Source: Cladorrhinum sp. PSN259 (lineage: Eukaryota > Ascomycota > Sordariomycetes > Sordariales > Podosporaceae). From it: a DNA stretch of 64,000 nt. The notes beneath the pieces were generated by a model. It searched no databases. It was not told where the DNA came from and saw nothing but the letters and a program-made list of their open reading frames with translations. A program made the translations under genes and the position numbers. Each line of letters begins with the position of its first letter. Position 1 is the first letter of the stretch. The stretch lies in contig MU867081.1 in the NCBI GenBank assembly GCA_033725935.1, forward strand, positions 434,001-498,000, given 5' to 3'. Of the stretch, positions 20,368 to 30,911 are shown piece by piece.

Positions 20368-21416
20368 CTTGGCAGTTGAGAAGCCGTCCAAGGTGTTCAA
20401 ATTCGAAGAAGAATGAATCGTATCGAAAAACTTTACTGTTTAGGCAAGTGGAAATATATTGAATAATTTAGATGCACTTGACTTTGGTGTTAAACAGTAC
20501 CATCTATCTTATACTCGCTCGCTTTGCATCGTGCAATGCTCGTGATTTTATTGTCAGCTGATATAGTATCACACGTGGCACTGCATGGCGTGTCACTGTT
20601 CGGACACCCGAGGCACCTTCAGACCCTATACCCTTATGATCCGAGCCATAATTCATTCCCTACCAGTGATCTTGCGTTGTTAGGGGATGAGGTGCTGGTG
20701 GTGAGATCGGTGGCGAGATCAGTGGTAACATTGTTACAGGTAGCTGGCCTAACCCCAATTTGACGACAACAAAATGGCGCGAGTGTAACCTTCAATAATT
20801 GTCACACCCAACACTGTTTTTTAGCCGAGTCCGTATTAGTCTCAGATCCTGAGTAGGGGGTTAAGGCGTAGTGAGCATCACCCTGAGCCGAGGTTCTTGC
20901 AGGATCAGTCGTACAGTACGATTTCGGCAAACAGTATCCTATTGGGTTCCAAACCAATGATACCGTGAGAGGAAGCCTCAACAAGCCTCCTGTCACGGTA
21001 GCAGGGCCCTACAAGCGAGGCTGGGGCGCTGGTGTGGGAAAAGTCCCTATTTGCAAGAATAATAAGTTGAAGAAGGAAAGGTTTGCAAGTGGAAGCTTGT
21101 AGTGGAAGAAGTATGGTTGCTGCGGTGCACTGACTAATGGTCACGTGATCGATGACATAATATCACACTAGAAGGTAACCACATTATGCAATGGACGCCC
21201 AATGTTCGAGCTTAGAATTCAGCCCAAGTGAGCCTGAATTAAAGGCATCGGCTAAGGCGGCTGTATATTTTCTGAGATTGCGAATGATATTGATTACTAT
21301 ATAAGGTGAGATTATGTAGAATTTTAAAACTAAAATTCTATAGATTTACTTTCGACCATCATACCGCCAGTCGCCTCAGCTCTTTCCCAAACCAGAAGAC
21401 GTTGCAATAAGCCACT
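20368..21416. other. Intergenic, no gene recognised
   Basis: About 1.05 kb. It holds the presumed promoter of the 188-aa protein gene (AT-rich near 20,450-20,520) and a short imperfect tandem stretch near 20,700-20,730 (GAGATCGGTGGC followed by GAGATCAGTGGT). No other supported feature. Confidence 0.45.
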
Positions 21417-21883
21417 ATGGCACCCCACACATTTATCTTCACCAACTTACCTTATAAGCTCAGCCAGCTTTCTTTAGCGAGCCTCGTGCCTAATCTCCAG
21501 CAGCTGCATCAGGACGCCGAGCGCACCTCTACTAGGTCCAGGAATCGGACCACGACGTCTAAGACGACGAAAGCTTCGACCTCGTGCTTAGTAGCAGCTC
21601 TAAGTCGCGCCTTAAGGCGGTTGCCATTAAGTTTGTGTTTATATTCGGCGGCGACCCAACCGAAATTGCTAATGTTACGGGTGAAGCGAGCTATGAATCG
21701 AGAAAAGAGGCATAGGCGGGGATGAAGACGCCGGGGGAGAGAATATATGCTATCATTTACCGTAATGTTAAGTTGGCATATAAGCGAGGGAAAGTTATTG
21801 CGTCTTTGCCTTCGCTGGACAATGTATGGGAGAGTTTTGTATTACCGCGAGGTGATCTGGAGGCTGATGGCGAGGCGGTATAA
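21417..21883 (+). pseudogene. Decayed gene copy with frameshift and two in-frame stops
   Basis: An ATG at 21,417 opens a frame beginning MAPHTFIFTNLPYKLSQL. Coding-like sequence then continues in another frame from about 21,542 to the stop at 21,881. That second frame reads DDESFDLVLSSSSKSRLK and later GERIYAIIYRNVKLAYKRGK and VWESFVLPRGDLEADGEAV. It is interrupted by TAA at 21,560-21,562 and TAG at 21,713-21,715. The sensible peptide sequence on both sides of the stops and the frame change point to a dead gene rather than introns. The family is not recognised. TAA and TAG could come from C-to-T changes, consistent with RIP, but this is inference. Confidence 0.55.
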
Positions 21884-21980
21884 CACATTACTGTAAGCCC
21901 CTATAAGCTAGGGAGCTAATACAGCTATCTTCAACAGACTTATAAATCCCGGAGGAACTAATTATAGGTTAACTCCCTAT

Positions 21981-22110
21981 CATTGTTAATTTTGAGCGTT
22001 ATCGGGCATAACCGGAAAAAAATAACCTGAATAATAATTAAGTAATTATACACGCTTTATCTGCACATGGCTCGATTGATAAGGCACGACTCGGTCGCAG
22101 GCGCCACGAC
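21981..22110. repeat. Dispersed ~130-bp repeat, copy 1
   Basis: The reverse complement of this stretch matches 44,720-44,846 over almost its full length. Shared blocks include GTCGTGGCGCCTGCGACCGA, TTATCAATCGAGCCATG, GTGTATAATTA and GGTTATGCCCGATAACGCTC. Differences are mostly transitions plus a short indel. No obvious direct repeats flank this copy. It does not code. See the second copy at 44.7 kb for boundary evidence. Confidence 0.8.
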
Positions 22111-22997
22111 AACGGCCACAATTAAGGTCTCGCGATACCTTCAATTGTCGCCAGATATGGTGATAAGGCCAGCTGCCAGGGCATTCGCCCTGGGCGCACA
22201 TAATCAAGAACCACATTAGGCAACCTTCGAAATCCATCTTCCACTATAAATCCATGCCTCCCATCCATCTTCTTCCCACCCATCTTCTTCCTTTCACAAC
22301 ACACTTGAACCTCCGGGCAAGCAAGTACCAGTAAGTCCTGTGTTCGTGAGAGGGCTTGTCCCCGTGCCAGGTCTCTTTTTTTATACTAAGACTATAATCC
22401 GAGTAGCACCTCCTGTTGGAACTAGTCGCCCTGTCCCCCAACCGACCTATGCCCACGGTCACACACACCCTTCGTTTCCCTTTATTTCGATGCAGCCAGC
22501 ACGGGCGTAACTCATCAGTTTCTTAGCAGTACCAGTGAACATTGAGTCCGGAAAACTTTGGATAGATTCTGTCTTTGGCTCGGCATGAGATGTGTTTGTG
22601 AGGCTCCGAGGTTACTATCTCGCCTTGTCGAGTCCTCAACCACTTGGAAGATTTTAATCTGGAAAAGGGTAATCTGATCGGATCCGCAGTCTTATTGTGC
22701 AGTAAAGAAAAGAGGAATTTATGTTAAATGTAGCAACCTGTAGTGAGAAGGTTTAAAGACTAAGAGACTGAGAGCTAACGTATCTCTAGACCTCGAAACA
22801 AAAGGCTCAGTTGTCCAAGGGCGCTGTAACCTAGTAGAAAATGTAACCTTGCTCTCGGAAGGATCGGATCATTCCCTCCTCCGGTTGGCAAAGACCTAAC
22901 TAATACGGATACACTACAGGTTAATACGCAAAAAGCGACAAACCCGAGTCTGGCCGGCATCATAAGAAGAGTGAAAGGCCGACACTGCCACCTGACG
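22111..22997. other. Intergenic, no gene recognised
   Basis: About 890 nt with no supported gene. A short pyrimidine-rich tandem of CCATCTTCTTCC-like units lies near 22,261-22,295. Open frames on either strand are short and lack recognisable protein features. Confidence 0.4.
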
Positions 22998-23162
22998 TCA
23001 TTTGAACAGCCGCCAGAAGACCACTGGCCCGGCATTCCAGCCCTTCCCCTGCAGGCCGTATTTCGTATCTGCAACAAGCGGGTAAAAGCCGGCCACCAGG
23101 CAGTCAAGATATAATTTCCCATGTCTTTTTTGATATTGGGGTCCAACGTAAGCATCTGGCTT
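22998..23162 (-). pseudogene. Possible terminal-exon fragment, family unknown
   Basis: On the minus strand a 54-residue coding-like stretch follows a TTTAG acceptor at about 23,163 and ends with TGA at 22,998-23,000. It contains KRHGKLYLDCLVAGFYPLVA and ends GWNAGPVVFWRLFK, with the mixed hydrophobic/aromatic composition of a protein C-terminus. Upstream on the same strand, 23,236-23,424 has a 62-residue open frame ending MAGFNAKYDA, but no intron joins the two in frame. I do not recognise the family. It may be a gene remnant, and the evidence is limited to reading-frame quality. Confidence 0.25.
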
Positions 23163-23408
23163 CTAAACTGCAAATCCACCAAACCAACGAGAGCCAACCA
23201 GACCTATTAGCACCGCATTCCTCGGCTGGAGCTATCTACGCATCGTATTTCGCATTAAACCCCGCCATAGCCACTAACTCTCTCGTACCATTCAGGATAT
23301 CAAACTTGGGAAGATGGTCGAGTATATGACAATGCACCTCCGCAACAACAGCCAGCGGTTTTCGCATCTCTGCCGCAATTCCATCTAGATCATCATCAAC
23401 CGTCAAAC

Positions 23409-25497
23409 ATGGTTCGTCTTTCAAAGGCTCTGATTATCATGCGAGCCGCGGCGCTAGCTCTCGAGTGTCACCCCGACGGTCCGTTGGTGCCTCGTCCACG
23501 TCAACTAGAGCAGTCGGCTACCTTCCAAGAGGTCCTTGCTAATCTCACCACCACCCTTGACGCGGCATTTCAGGGCAAGATCCGGGCTGGATTTGACACC
23601 CAAAACACTTCCATCTCTATTGGGATTGTCAGCTTTGACCAGGCCGAGGCTGACATTCCGGTGTGGGAATACCACCACCTCTCGGCAGAGAACGTCAACG
23701 GTACCAAGAGTCTTGACAGGCATTCCCAATACCTTATCGGCTCTATCTCTAAAGCTATCACCGTATGTCCCCTGCCAGCCTCTCTAGCCCCGTTTGGGAG
23801 GCTCATATGCGCTAGGATGCCATCTTCTTGCGGAGCGGCGTTAGCCCTGACGACCCCGTCACAAAGTACCTCCCTTCTCTGGCGGACGAAAAGTCCCCGA
23901 CCCGGTGGGAAAACATTACCCTTGGAGCACTGGCAGGGCAGGCCTCCGGCGTTGTCCCAAACTGTAAGGGACCTTCTAACCCCATTTCCTTGTCACACAG
24001 GCAGCTAACTTGACGCAGATGGCTTCTCGGTTCGTTTCTTCGTCCTAGCACCGAATCTTCCCATCTAACACCACACAAGGAATATTACTATCTCAAAGAC
24101 TACTTCGAGGCGCTCGGCTTACCTCACATCGACAACGTTAGCTACCCCGAATGCGGTGTCATTGGTCTCAACGGGCCGTGCAGTAAGGAGCGTAAGTTAC
24201 CCCGTCCCCCTAAAGCCACTCGCTTGTCCCAACTAACAAACCCAGAACTTCTCAAGGGCATGCTCATGTCTCACCCCATCGCCCCCCCTGAGACGCGACC
24301 CGTGTATTCTAACGTCGCCTTCGTCCTGCTTATGTACGCGGTCGAGGCCCAAACCGGCAAGAACTACACTGAGCTCGTGCGCGAGTTCTCGGCCTCTCTC
24401 GGCATGCGCTCCACACGGCCCAGCCCGGGTGATGACGCGCTCGCCGTCATCCCACCTATGCCCAGCACGTGGGGCTCCAACTACGGCGATCACGCTCCGG
24501 GCGGTGGCTTAGTGTCGACGCTTGCTGACCTCTCGAGCTTTATGCACGCTATCCTAGCCAAGTCTCCCGCTCTTGCGCCGGCAACGCGGATCCGGTAAGT
24601 CCTTTTTAACTTCTGCCGGTCCCCTTCCCGTAATTGCTCTCCCCGGAGCAGCAGCTGAACACGCCCCTTCGCAGATCCTGGCTAAAACCGCGCCTTTTCT
24701 CCGGCTCTCCCTCCTCTTCGGTTGGCTCCCCGTGGGAGATCTACCGCCCGCCTCCGGCCCTCATCTTCCCGGCGTACAACGCCACCCAAGACACGGGCGG
24801 ACATACCGTTACCATCCTCTCCAAGGACGGCGCCGCATATAGCTACCACGCGCGCATCGCGCTACTTGACGAATACGGCCTCGGACTTGCCGTGCTCACG
24901 GCCGGCGACCAGAGCGCGCTGCCCCCCGTGCTCGACGCTATGTACAGACTAGTCATCCCCGCCGTCGATGTCGTCGCGCGCGAGCAGGCCATCGCGCGGT
25001 ATGTCGGGTCGTTTGCTAACTCTGCTTCCGGGGATGACGCCGTCGCGGCTAACGCTACGCTGGTCATGGACGGGCAGCTATTGCGGCTGGTCGGGCTCGG
25101 CCGCGGCGGACAGGACATTACGGCCGCGCTGGGCGAGATGTGGCGCGTCACGGCGGGGCAGTTCTTACCTAGCGAGCTGGGCGAGATTACGAGAGGGTAT
25201 CGCCTATATCCAGCAGAGGTGGAACGGGAGGTCACGCTGGAGGATGGGCGGCGGGTGGTTGAGGAGGATTGGCGGTTCGAGTGGGGGGTCGATATGAGCG
25301 GGCTGGAGACGGACTTGCCGGGCAAGGGAATTAGCGATGGTGATTGCCGGAGCTGGACGGTGACGGACTGGATTTACTATGGGCAGCAGCCGGTGGATCG
25401 GTTGGTATTTGTGAGGGATGCGGAAACCGGGGACGTGGTGGGGTTGGAGGTGCCGTTTTTGAGGACGGGAGTGATGAATAAGGTCGAAGATGTCTAA
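23409..25497 (+). CDS. Beta-lactamase/penicillin-binding-like serine hydrolase (six exons)
   Basis: Exons 23409-23762, 23816-23963, 24019-24029, 24080-24191, 24246-24594 and 24675-25497 splice in frame to 598 aa. The protein has an N-terminal hydrophobic secretion signal, then the class C beta-lactamase/DD-peptidase-like fold. The nucleophile motif SxxK appears as GSISKAIT near residue 113, YxN as VYSNVAF in exon 5, and a third-motif-like GGH as DTGGHTVTILSKDG in exon 6. The C-terminal ~200 residues form the extra domain usual in fungal members. These proteins are secreted or vesicular hydrolases of unclear substrate, and the beta-lactamase name does not mean antibiotic resistance. Exon 3 is only 11 nt (encoding most of YGFS) and is needed to avoid stops; its downstream donor is GTTCGT. 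If that exon is wrong, the gene could instead be damaged there. Confidence 0.82.
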
Positions 25498-26900
25498 TGA
25501 TGTGAGGCTCTCATTCCTGTGTCATCTAACTGATTCACTCGCCGCATTAGTACTCTGGTGTCCCGGCAGGGGTAATTTATGGCGCTCTTTTTCTACTCAT
25601 CGACAATGACCGCTAATCCGGATACCTGGGACGTCCCATGCTACCAGCTCACACCACTGCCAGAATATGGGATGTGGTGTGTTGGACACTCTTCATTATG
25701 AAGTTAAGGAGGTTGCCTAGAGAGAAGGTTCTTCTCCCTGGACGTAAGCGGTACCTCGTTCTCTTATGGAAGACGTAACGTCTGGGTTGCACGAGAGCGT
25801 GGGGACTAAGGCCATTAAAGTCCATCGGCGCATGTGGAGGGTTGTCCTTATGCCTTACCGGAAGGTGGTATCAAGTTTATTGTCCTGTATTCCCTGGGAA
25901 GCCTACAGTGCAGCACTAACAGAGTGATAATACAAGTGAATTATGCCTTGTAGATGCTCGAGCTGGCGCGCTATCACTGCATCCGGCGCACCTCTGCCGC
26001 CTGTCAAGAAAGTTTTCGATTGAGATCCTCGGCGATGATTTCAGCGCGTACGGAAACAAAAGGCTATATGGTGTTATGTTAAGCGTGCCTGGAACACGTC
26101 CGCTGCTTCTCCTCTCAGACCGATCCTCGCTCGGCGATGACATTGCCCTCGGAAATAGACCACATCTTCCGCTTTTACTGAGGAAGCTCGATATAAGATG
26201 CGAGCCACAGTACAGAGTGGCCGCACCGCTCTACAGCGTTTGGGGTGTGATGGAGAGTTTCCCTGCTACATCTCCTTTGACGGACCGGGGCTCGAGTTGG
26301 ACATCAACGACTTACACCGCGCCCGAGCCTAAGACTCACTCGTGAACTCCTGTTTTCCCGCCATTTCTCCTAGCGGGGAGTTGGTTGATAGCTATCTAGA
26401 CCACATATATCCGGGTATCAATCAGCGGCAGCGATCCCCCGCCACCCTGAGGCTTCGGCAACAAGTGTTCCCTTGTGCTAGAACGCTCGCGGACACTCTC
26501 CCATTGCTGCAAGGCATCCTAAAGGGGCAGCGAGGCGCATTTGAGAGACAACACGGGTCTAAGTAAAGATCTGCGAGAGTATGAAAATCCCTACAATGTC
26601 TTTTCTGCCAATTATAGACGCACCAACAAGGAGCTTACGCCAGAACAAGGCGACAGCCGGCGGATATGATGAAGGGGTCCGGGAATCGATGGGAAACTGA
26701 CCAAGGTAACAATATTCTGATCTCTTACCACTGGTGGATGGAATACTGAAGGATGTGGACATCAACTACCGACATTACGCCAAAGCAAGGGACTCGCTGT
26801 TAAAGATGACACTGATAACCGGATGGCAAGTAGAGATGGTTCAAACGGTGATTTGATTAGAAGAGGGTCAACATTGCCCCTTACTACTGAATGCTTCTCA
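25498..26900. other. Intergenic, no gene recognised
   Basis: About 1.4 kb between the serine hydrolase stop and the tyrosinase stop. Open frames are under 90 codons and have no recognisable features. Composition is mixed. Possibly decayed coding DNA, but nothing can be supported. Confidence 0.4.
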
Positions 26901-28104
26901 CTACCACGGCTCATAGACGTAGCACAAGGGTGTCCCTCCCACGGTATCCATGGCGTCCTTGATGGTGATGTTGCGGTTGAGCGGCTCGAAGCCCATGTTG
27001 TCTGTCAGCACGGCATTGGGCGAGGGAGGCATGTTGAACATGGTGTTTGTTCCCGAGATGGTCTGCCTGGTCTCCCACGCCAGGTTCTGCCAGATAAAGT
27101 GCAGGCGGTCAATGTTGCCGTGGTGGAGGTAGAAACCGGGCTCGAGGGACGAGAAGTAAAAGTCGCTGCCCGGGTCGCCGCTGATGCTGTAATGGCCGCC
27201 GATGTGGACGCCCTGCCCAAAGTTCTTGCCTCCGTCACCGCGGACGCCTTCACCCTGCACGGCGCTCTGGAACACGGCGATGGTGCTCGTCGAGAGCAAG
27301 AGGTCGGTCGTGTTGCGCAGCGTGGCCCACTTCTTGCAGACGTCGTCGTTGAGATCGCGCTTGAAGCACCGCGGGTTGTACGCCAGGGGGTTGCGGGCGT
27401 TCAACGGGCCCAAGTTCACGGTAAAGTTGGAGAAGGGTCCCTTCTTGAGGCACCCACCGCCGGATCCGGCTTTGGCACCGCCGATGGCTGCCTGGTGGTT
27501 CTTGACGAACTCGCCGTTGCCGCCGAGTGAGTACTCGGACCCGTCGAACACGGGCGACTTGTCCATGGCGCCGCAGTCGAGTCCCCATTCCCAGTAGGGG
27601 AAGGTGCCCGTGTACCCGCAGAGGTTTTTGAGATCCTCCTCGAGGACCCAGTTGTAGTGGCGATGCCACAGGAGGAAGGTGGCGTCGTTATGGACGTAGG
27701 GGGTTTGGTAGTAATGCAGCACCCCGTAGTCGTCCCACGCCGACTTGGCTCCGGCAATGTTCTTGTATCTCGACGGCTTCTGCATCAGGCACTGAATACC
27801 CTCCTGGTAGGCTTTGCGGTCGGTGAGAGTCATGTTCCTCCTGGAAAATCGTTAGTAAACCCTGGCCTGCTGAAGGGAAGACATCATCTGCTTACCACTC
27901 CTTGCGGATCTTGACCTTGTCCTTGGTGCAGCCCGAGGTTGCCTTGGCCGCCCGAGCCATGGCATTGTCGTAGGCAATCTTACCGAGCTGGCGGATAGCC
28001 TCACCCGAGTCGATTTGGGCTTGGGTAAAGGTCGGGATCGCGGCGCTCAGGACCTGGCCCGCGAGCAGGCCCACGGCCGTGACGAGTTTCAGGATGGACA
28101 GCAT
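26901..28104 (-). CDS. Secreted tyrosinase (type-3 copper oxidase)
   Basis: Exon 1 (27896-28104) and exon 2 (26901-27840) splice in phase 2 across a 55-nt intron to give 382 aa. Residues 1-20 (MLSILKLVTAVGLLAGQVLS) are a signal peptide. The CuA site has His in LHYYQTPYVHND and LLWHRHYNW (about residues 114-134). The CuB site has VHIGGHYS near 283 and YLHHGNIDRLHFIWQ near 309. All six copper-ligand positions appear to be present. The enzyme should hydroxylate monophenols and oxidise diphenols to quinones outside the cell. It is of the short secreted tyrosinase type, without the long C-terminal shielding domain of many cytosolic fungal tyrosinases. Cys pairs in the middle (GYTG, LDCG, GGGCLKK, PRCFKRD, DDVCKKW) fit disulfides of a secreted protein. 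No partner gene is evident nearby. Confidence 0.93.
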
Positions 28105-29110
28105 AGTTTTCTATACCGAATCTAGGTATGTAGACAAGAAAGAGAAAACTGGGAGAGACAAGTTCGACTGGAAGGGTGTTTTAACCTTAATCCCATTTTC
28201 TCCAGGCCCATGGTACGCAAATCTGGGTTATATCCCGATCCTGTTAACCGGACTCCTCTAGAAGGATTTCACGGAGGAGTTGGGGGCGAGGTTGAACTCG
28301 AAATGCTGTTGGGTGTTGGCATGCAAATCAACTTTAAATTATATCGTTGCTTAGACGAATCATGTACCCCAGATCTGTCTAACGTGACACGTTTTTTTCT
28401 AAATTGTTCAATTCTCGGGGACCCAATCCAGAGGATCCTCCTTAGGATGTCACATAAACATTGCAGTTGAAAAGCCAGCGGACCAATGGGCTAAATATAC
28501 CGTAGTGGGCTTGGCAAGGATGAAGTGTTATGGATGAATGACCCTTGATGATAAAAACACTTTAACTGGGATTTAAGTGAGTGTTGGAAGGCTCTGCACA
28601 TCTCACATCTTGAAAGTCGGAAATAAGTTGGCCGCTCGCCAAGGTCCCTTGCTGCATGTTCGGCAGTTCGATGTTTTCCGTCTCGGTAGAGTCGGGCGGT
28701 AGAGTCGGGCGGCAGAACACAGACGGTGAATTGTGGGAAACAAAAACGTCATATTGACAATTACGCCAACTTAGCCGGCCGGAGGAGGTTTAATCTGAAA
28801 CTGCAGCCAAGGTTGGTCATGCAGATGATCACTGTATCACTGCTATCCTCAATGCCAGCTGACAGGCCAAAAAAAAAAGAAGCAGAAAAAAAAAGAGAAT
28901 TATACCAGCCAGGGAAGAGCGTTGAAATTAGCTTTATTTTTGTTTCTGCAGAATAAAACCAGAAGCAAAAATAAGATAATAATGAATGACTTGGGGTGAG
29001 TATTGTTTTGATACATCTACATCTCCTTTATATATATATTTCTACCATAGTTACATCACTTATACTTGTACAAATCTCATAGGGTGAGTGCACAAATTCA
29101 TGTCCTCTTT
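28105..29110. other. Intergenic: tyrosinase promoter and antiporter 3' region
   Basis: About 1 kb, no gene recognised. A short direct repeat GTAGAGTCGGGCGG occurs twice near 28,684-28,711. A-rich runs lie at 28,868-28,895. Confidence 0.45.
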
Positions 29111-30911
29111 TCATATGCTCTCATCCTTGAGCTTGACATCATCAAACTTTATCGCCGTGTTCCGCTTGTAGAAATCTACCGACGGCCTTGGAGGTTTCCT
29201 GTCACCAGACTCAAAACTGTTGCTCGAGTCATTCAACTTGTCTCGGGGAATGTAATAATTTGGCGGCTGCGTCCGGCTCACGTCCTGCCCGTAAAAGGTT
29301 GGAAGCTCGGCCTCGTTGAAGACGGGACGCGAGAAGCGGTTGTAGGCGATGAAGGTCTTGTCGTCACCCGCGACCGCGTTGGGCGGCGTGGGGGCGCGCA
29401 GGGACTTTCTCTTGATGGAGACGGCGTCCTCCTGGATGGGCTTGACGCCGTACCACTTGTAGATGGCGTTGAGGGCGGGGATCGAGAGGCCGTGGACGAA
29501 GATGGAAAAGAGGGCCAAAAAGTAGACGACGGGCCGGGCGGCTCTGATGAGGTTGGTCTCCTCGGTGTCGCCCTCGCCGAGCTTGGGGAAGAGGTGCATC
29601 GTGTGCTCGACGTAAAAGACGGCGCCGATGCCGATGGGCCCAAAATATCCCATAAAGATGGCCTCCTTCCAGTTCTTGACCACTTTGGGCATGAACTTGT
29701 ACATGGCGAGGATGGCAGGAATGCGGCGGAACAGGAGAATTAGGAAGGCGAGGCCGAAGAGACGAGGGTACGTGATGCCCGTGACCTCGGGCTGGTGGAA
29801 CTCGTCCCAGGGGATGATCATGCCGACGTACATGAAGCCGCCAAAGTTGAGCAGGACGTCCATTGACGAGTTGACCTCGTCGTGACGCTCTAGTGTCTCC
29901 CGAAGGTACTGGCCGTCCCAGTTCATGACGTTGCCGGCGACGAAGCAAGCCAGGATATCGTCGGTTCCGAGGATGCCGCCGATGCCGAGAATCCACAGAC
30001 CAACAGCCGTAGGGAAGAGCACATAACTCTCAGAGTCCACCCACTTCCTGTTCAGGGCAAACTTAAGGCCCTTGCCTGCCGCCAGTCCAACAACGACGCC
30101 AATTGCGACGGCCAAGATGATGGTATACAGCCAGGTCTCGAGAAACCACTGGCCCATGGCAACGCCAACGCCACCGCCCAGTCTTCCAACCTCGGCCTCT
30201 GATCTGGCAACCAAAGTAGACTCGGAGTGGCCGCCGGCACCGGGAATATCGGCATGTCGGATGAGAAAGACGGCAAGCATCAGGAAGGGAAAGCCGAAGC
30301 CGTCGTTGGCACCGGCTTCTGACGAGATGATCTCTCTCAGATCTCTGTGCACATACATGTCGGTGAAGGGGCCCTTGGCAACAGCCTGTGAGAGAATGGG
30401 GTCGGTGCAGGTGACGGTCGAGGCGATGACGAGAGCTGACAGGAGAGTGAGCTTGGGGATGGTGGCCAAGACACACAGAGTCGAGCAGAGCCACATGACG
30501 GTCATGACGGGAAGCATCAGAATTGTCATCTCCTTCCACCGCATCTTCTGGTACTTGGCGGGCAGCTGGAATCCGGCAATGACGAGCTGGACGCCGATGA
30601 CGATGCGGGTGAGGCCGAGAGTGATATCGGGAGTCTGGCCGGCTTCGGCAGATCCCCAGCGTTCCGAGTCTATGAACTTGGCGGCTATGGGGCCGAGGAT
30701 GATACCGACGGCGACGGCGGGGACTGGCACGGTCAGGTTAGCGAGCTGCAGGACGTTTTGGCTGTAGATGTCTGGACTCTGGGGACCACATACGAGCCTC
30801 TCCTAGCAGCCATTTGTCCTTGATCTTGACCGAGATGAATCCATAGCAGATGATGAATGCGCCCAGCACAGACAACACAATGTTGAGTTCACTGACGTTT
30901 AGGATTGGCAT
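29111..30911 (-). CDS. Na+(K+)/H+ antiporter, fungal Nha1/Sod2 type
   Basis: Exon 1 (30794-30911, MPILNVSELNIVLSVLGAFI...) and exon 2 (29111-30723) splice in phase 1 across a 70-nt intron, giving 576 aa. About 12 hydrophobic segments fill residues 10-440. The family signature EAGANDGFGFPFLML near residue 190 includes the Asn-Asp pair used for ion binding in this CPA group, and VTCTDPILSQAV precedes it. Expected role: plasma-membrane exchange of Na+ or K+ for H+, giving salt and pH tolerance. The cytosolic C-terminal tail is only about 130 residues, closer to fission-yeast Sod2 than to the very long tail of budding-yeast Nha1. The tail is Ser/Pro/basic-rich, as expected for regulatory phosphorylation. 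The start is supported by the typical MPxLNVSE opening of fungal homologues. Confidence 0.92.

Noticed and set aside
21981..22110. The dispersed repeat as a tRNA-derived SINE, since TGGCTCGATTGATAAGGC resembles a tRNA A box
   Set aside because: The A-box-like part is at the wrong end, no B box is shared by both copies, and there is no poly-A tail.
25498..26900. Several short frames between the serine hydrolase and tyrosinase genes
   Set aside because: All under 90 codons with no motif or splice-consistent extension.
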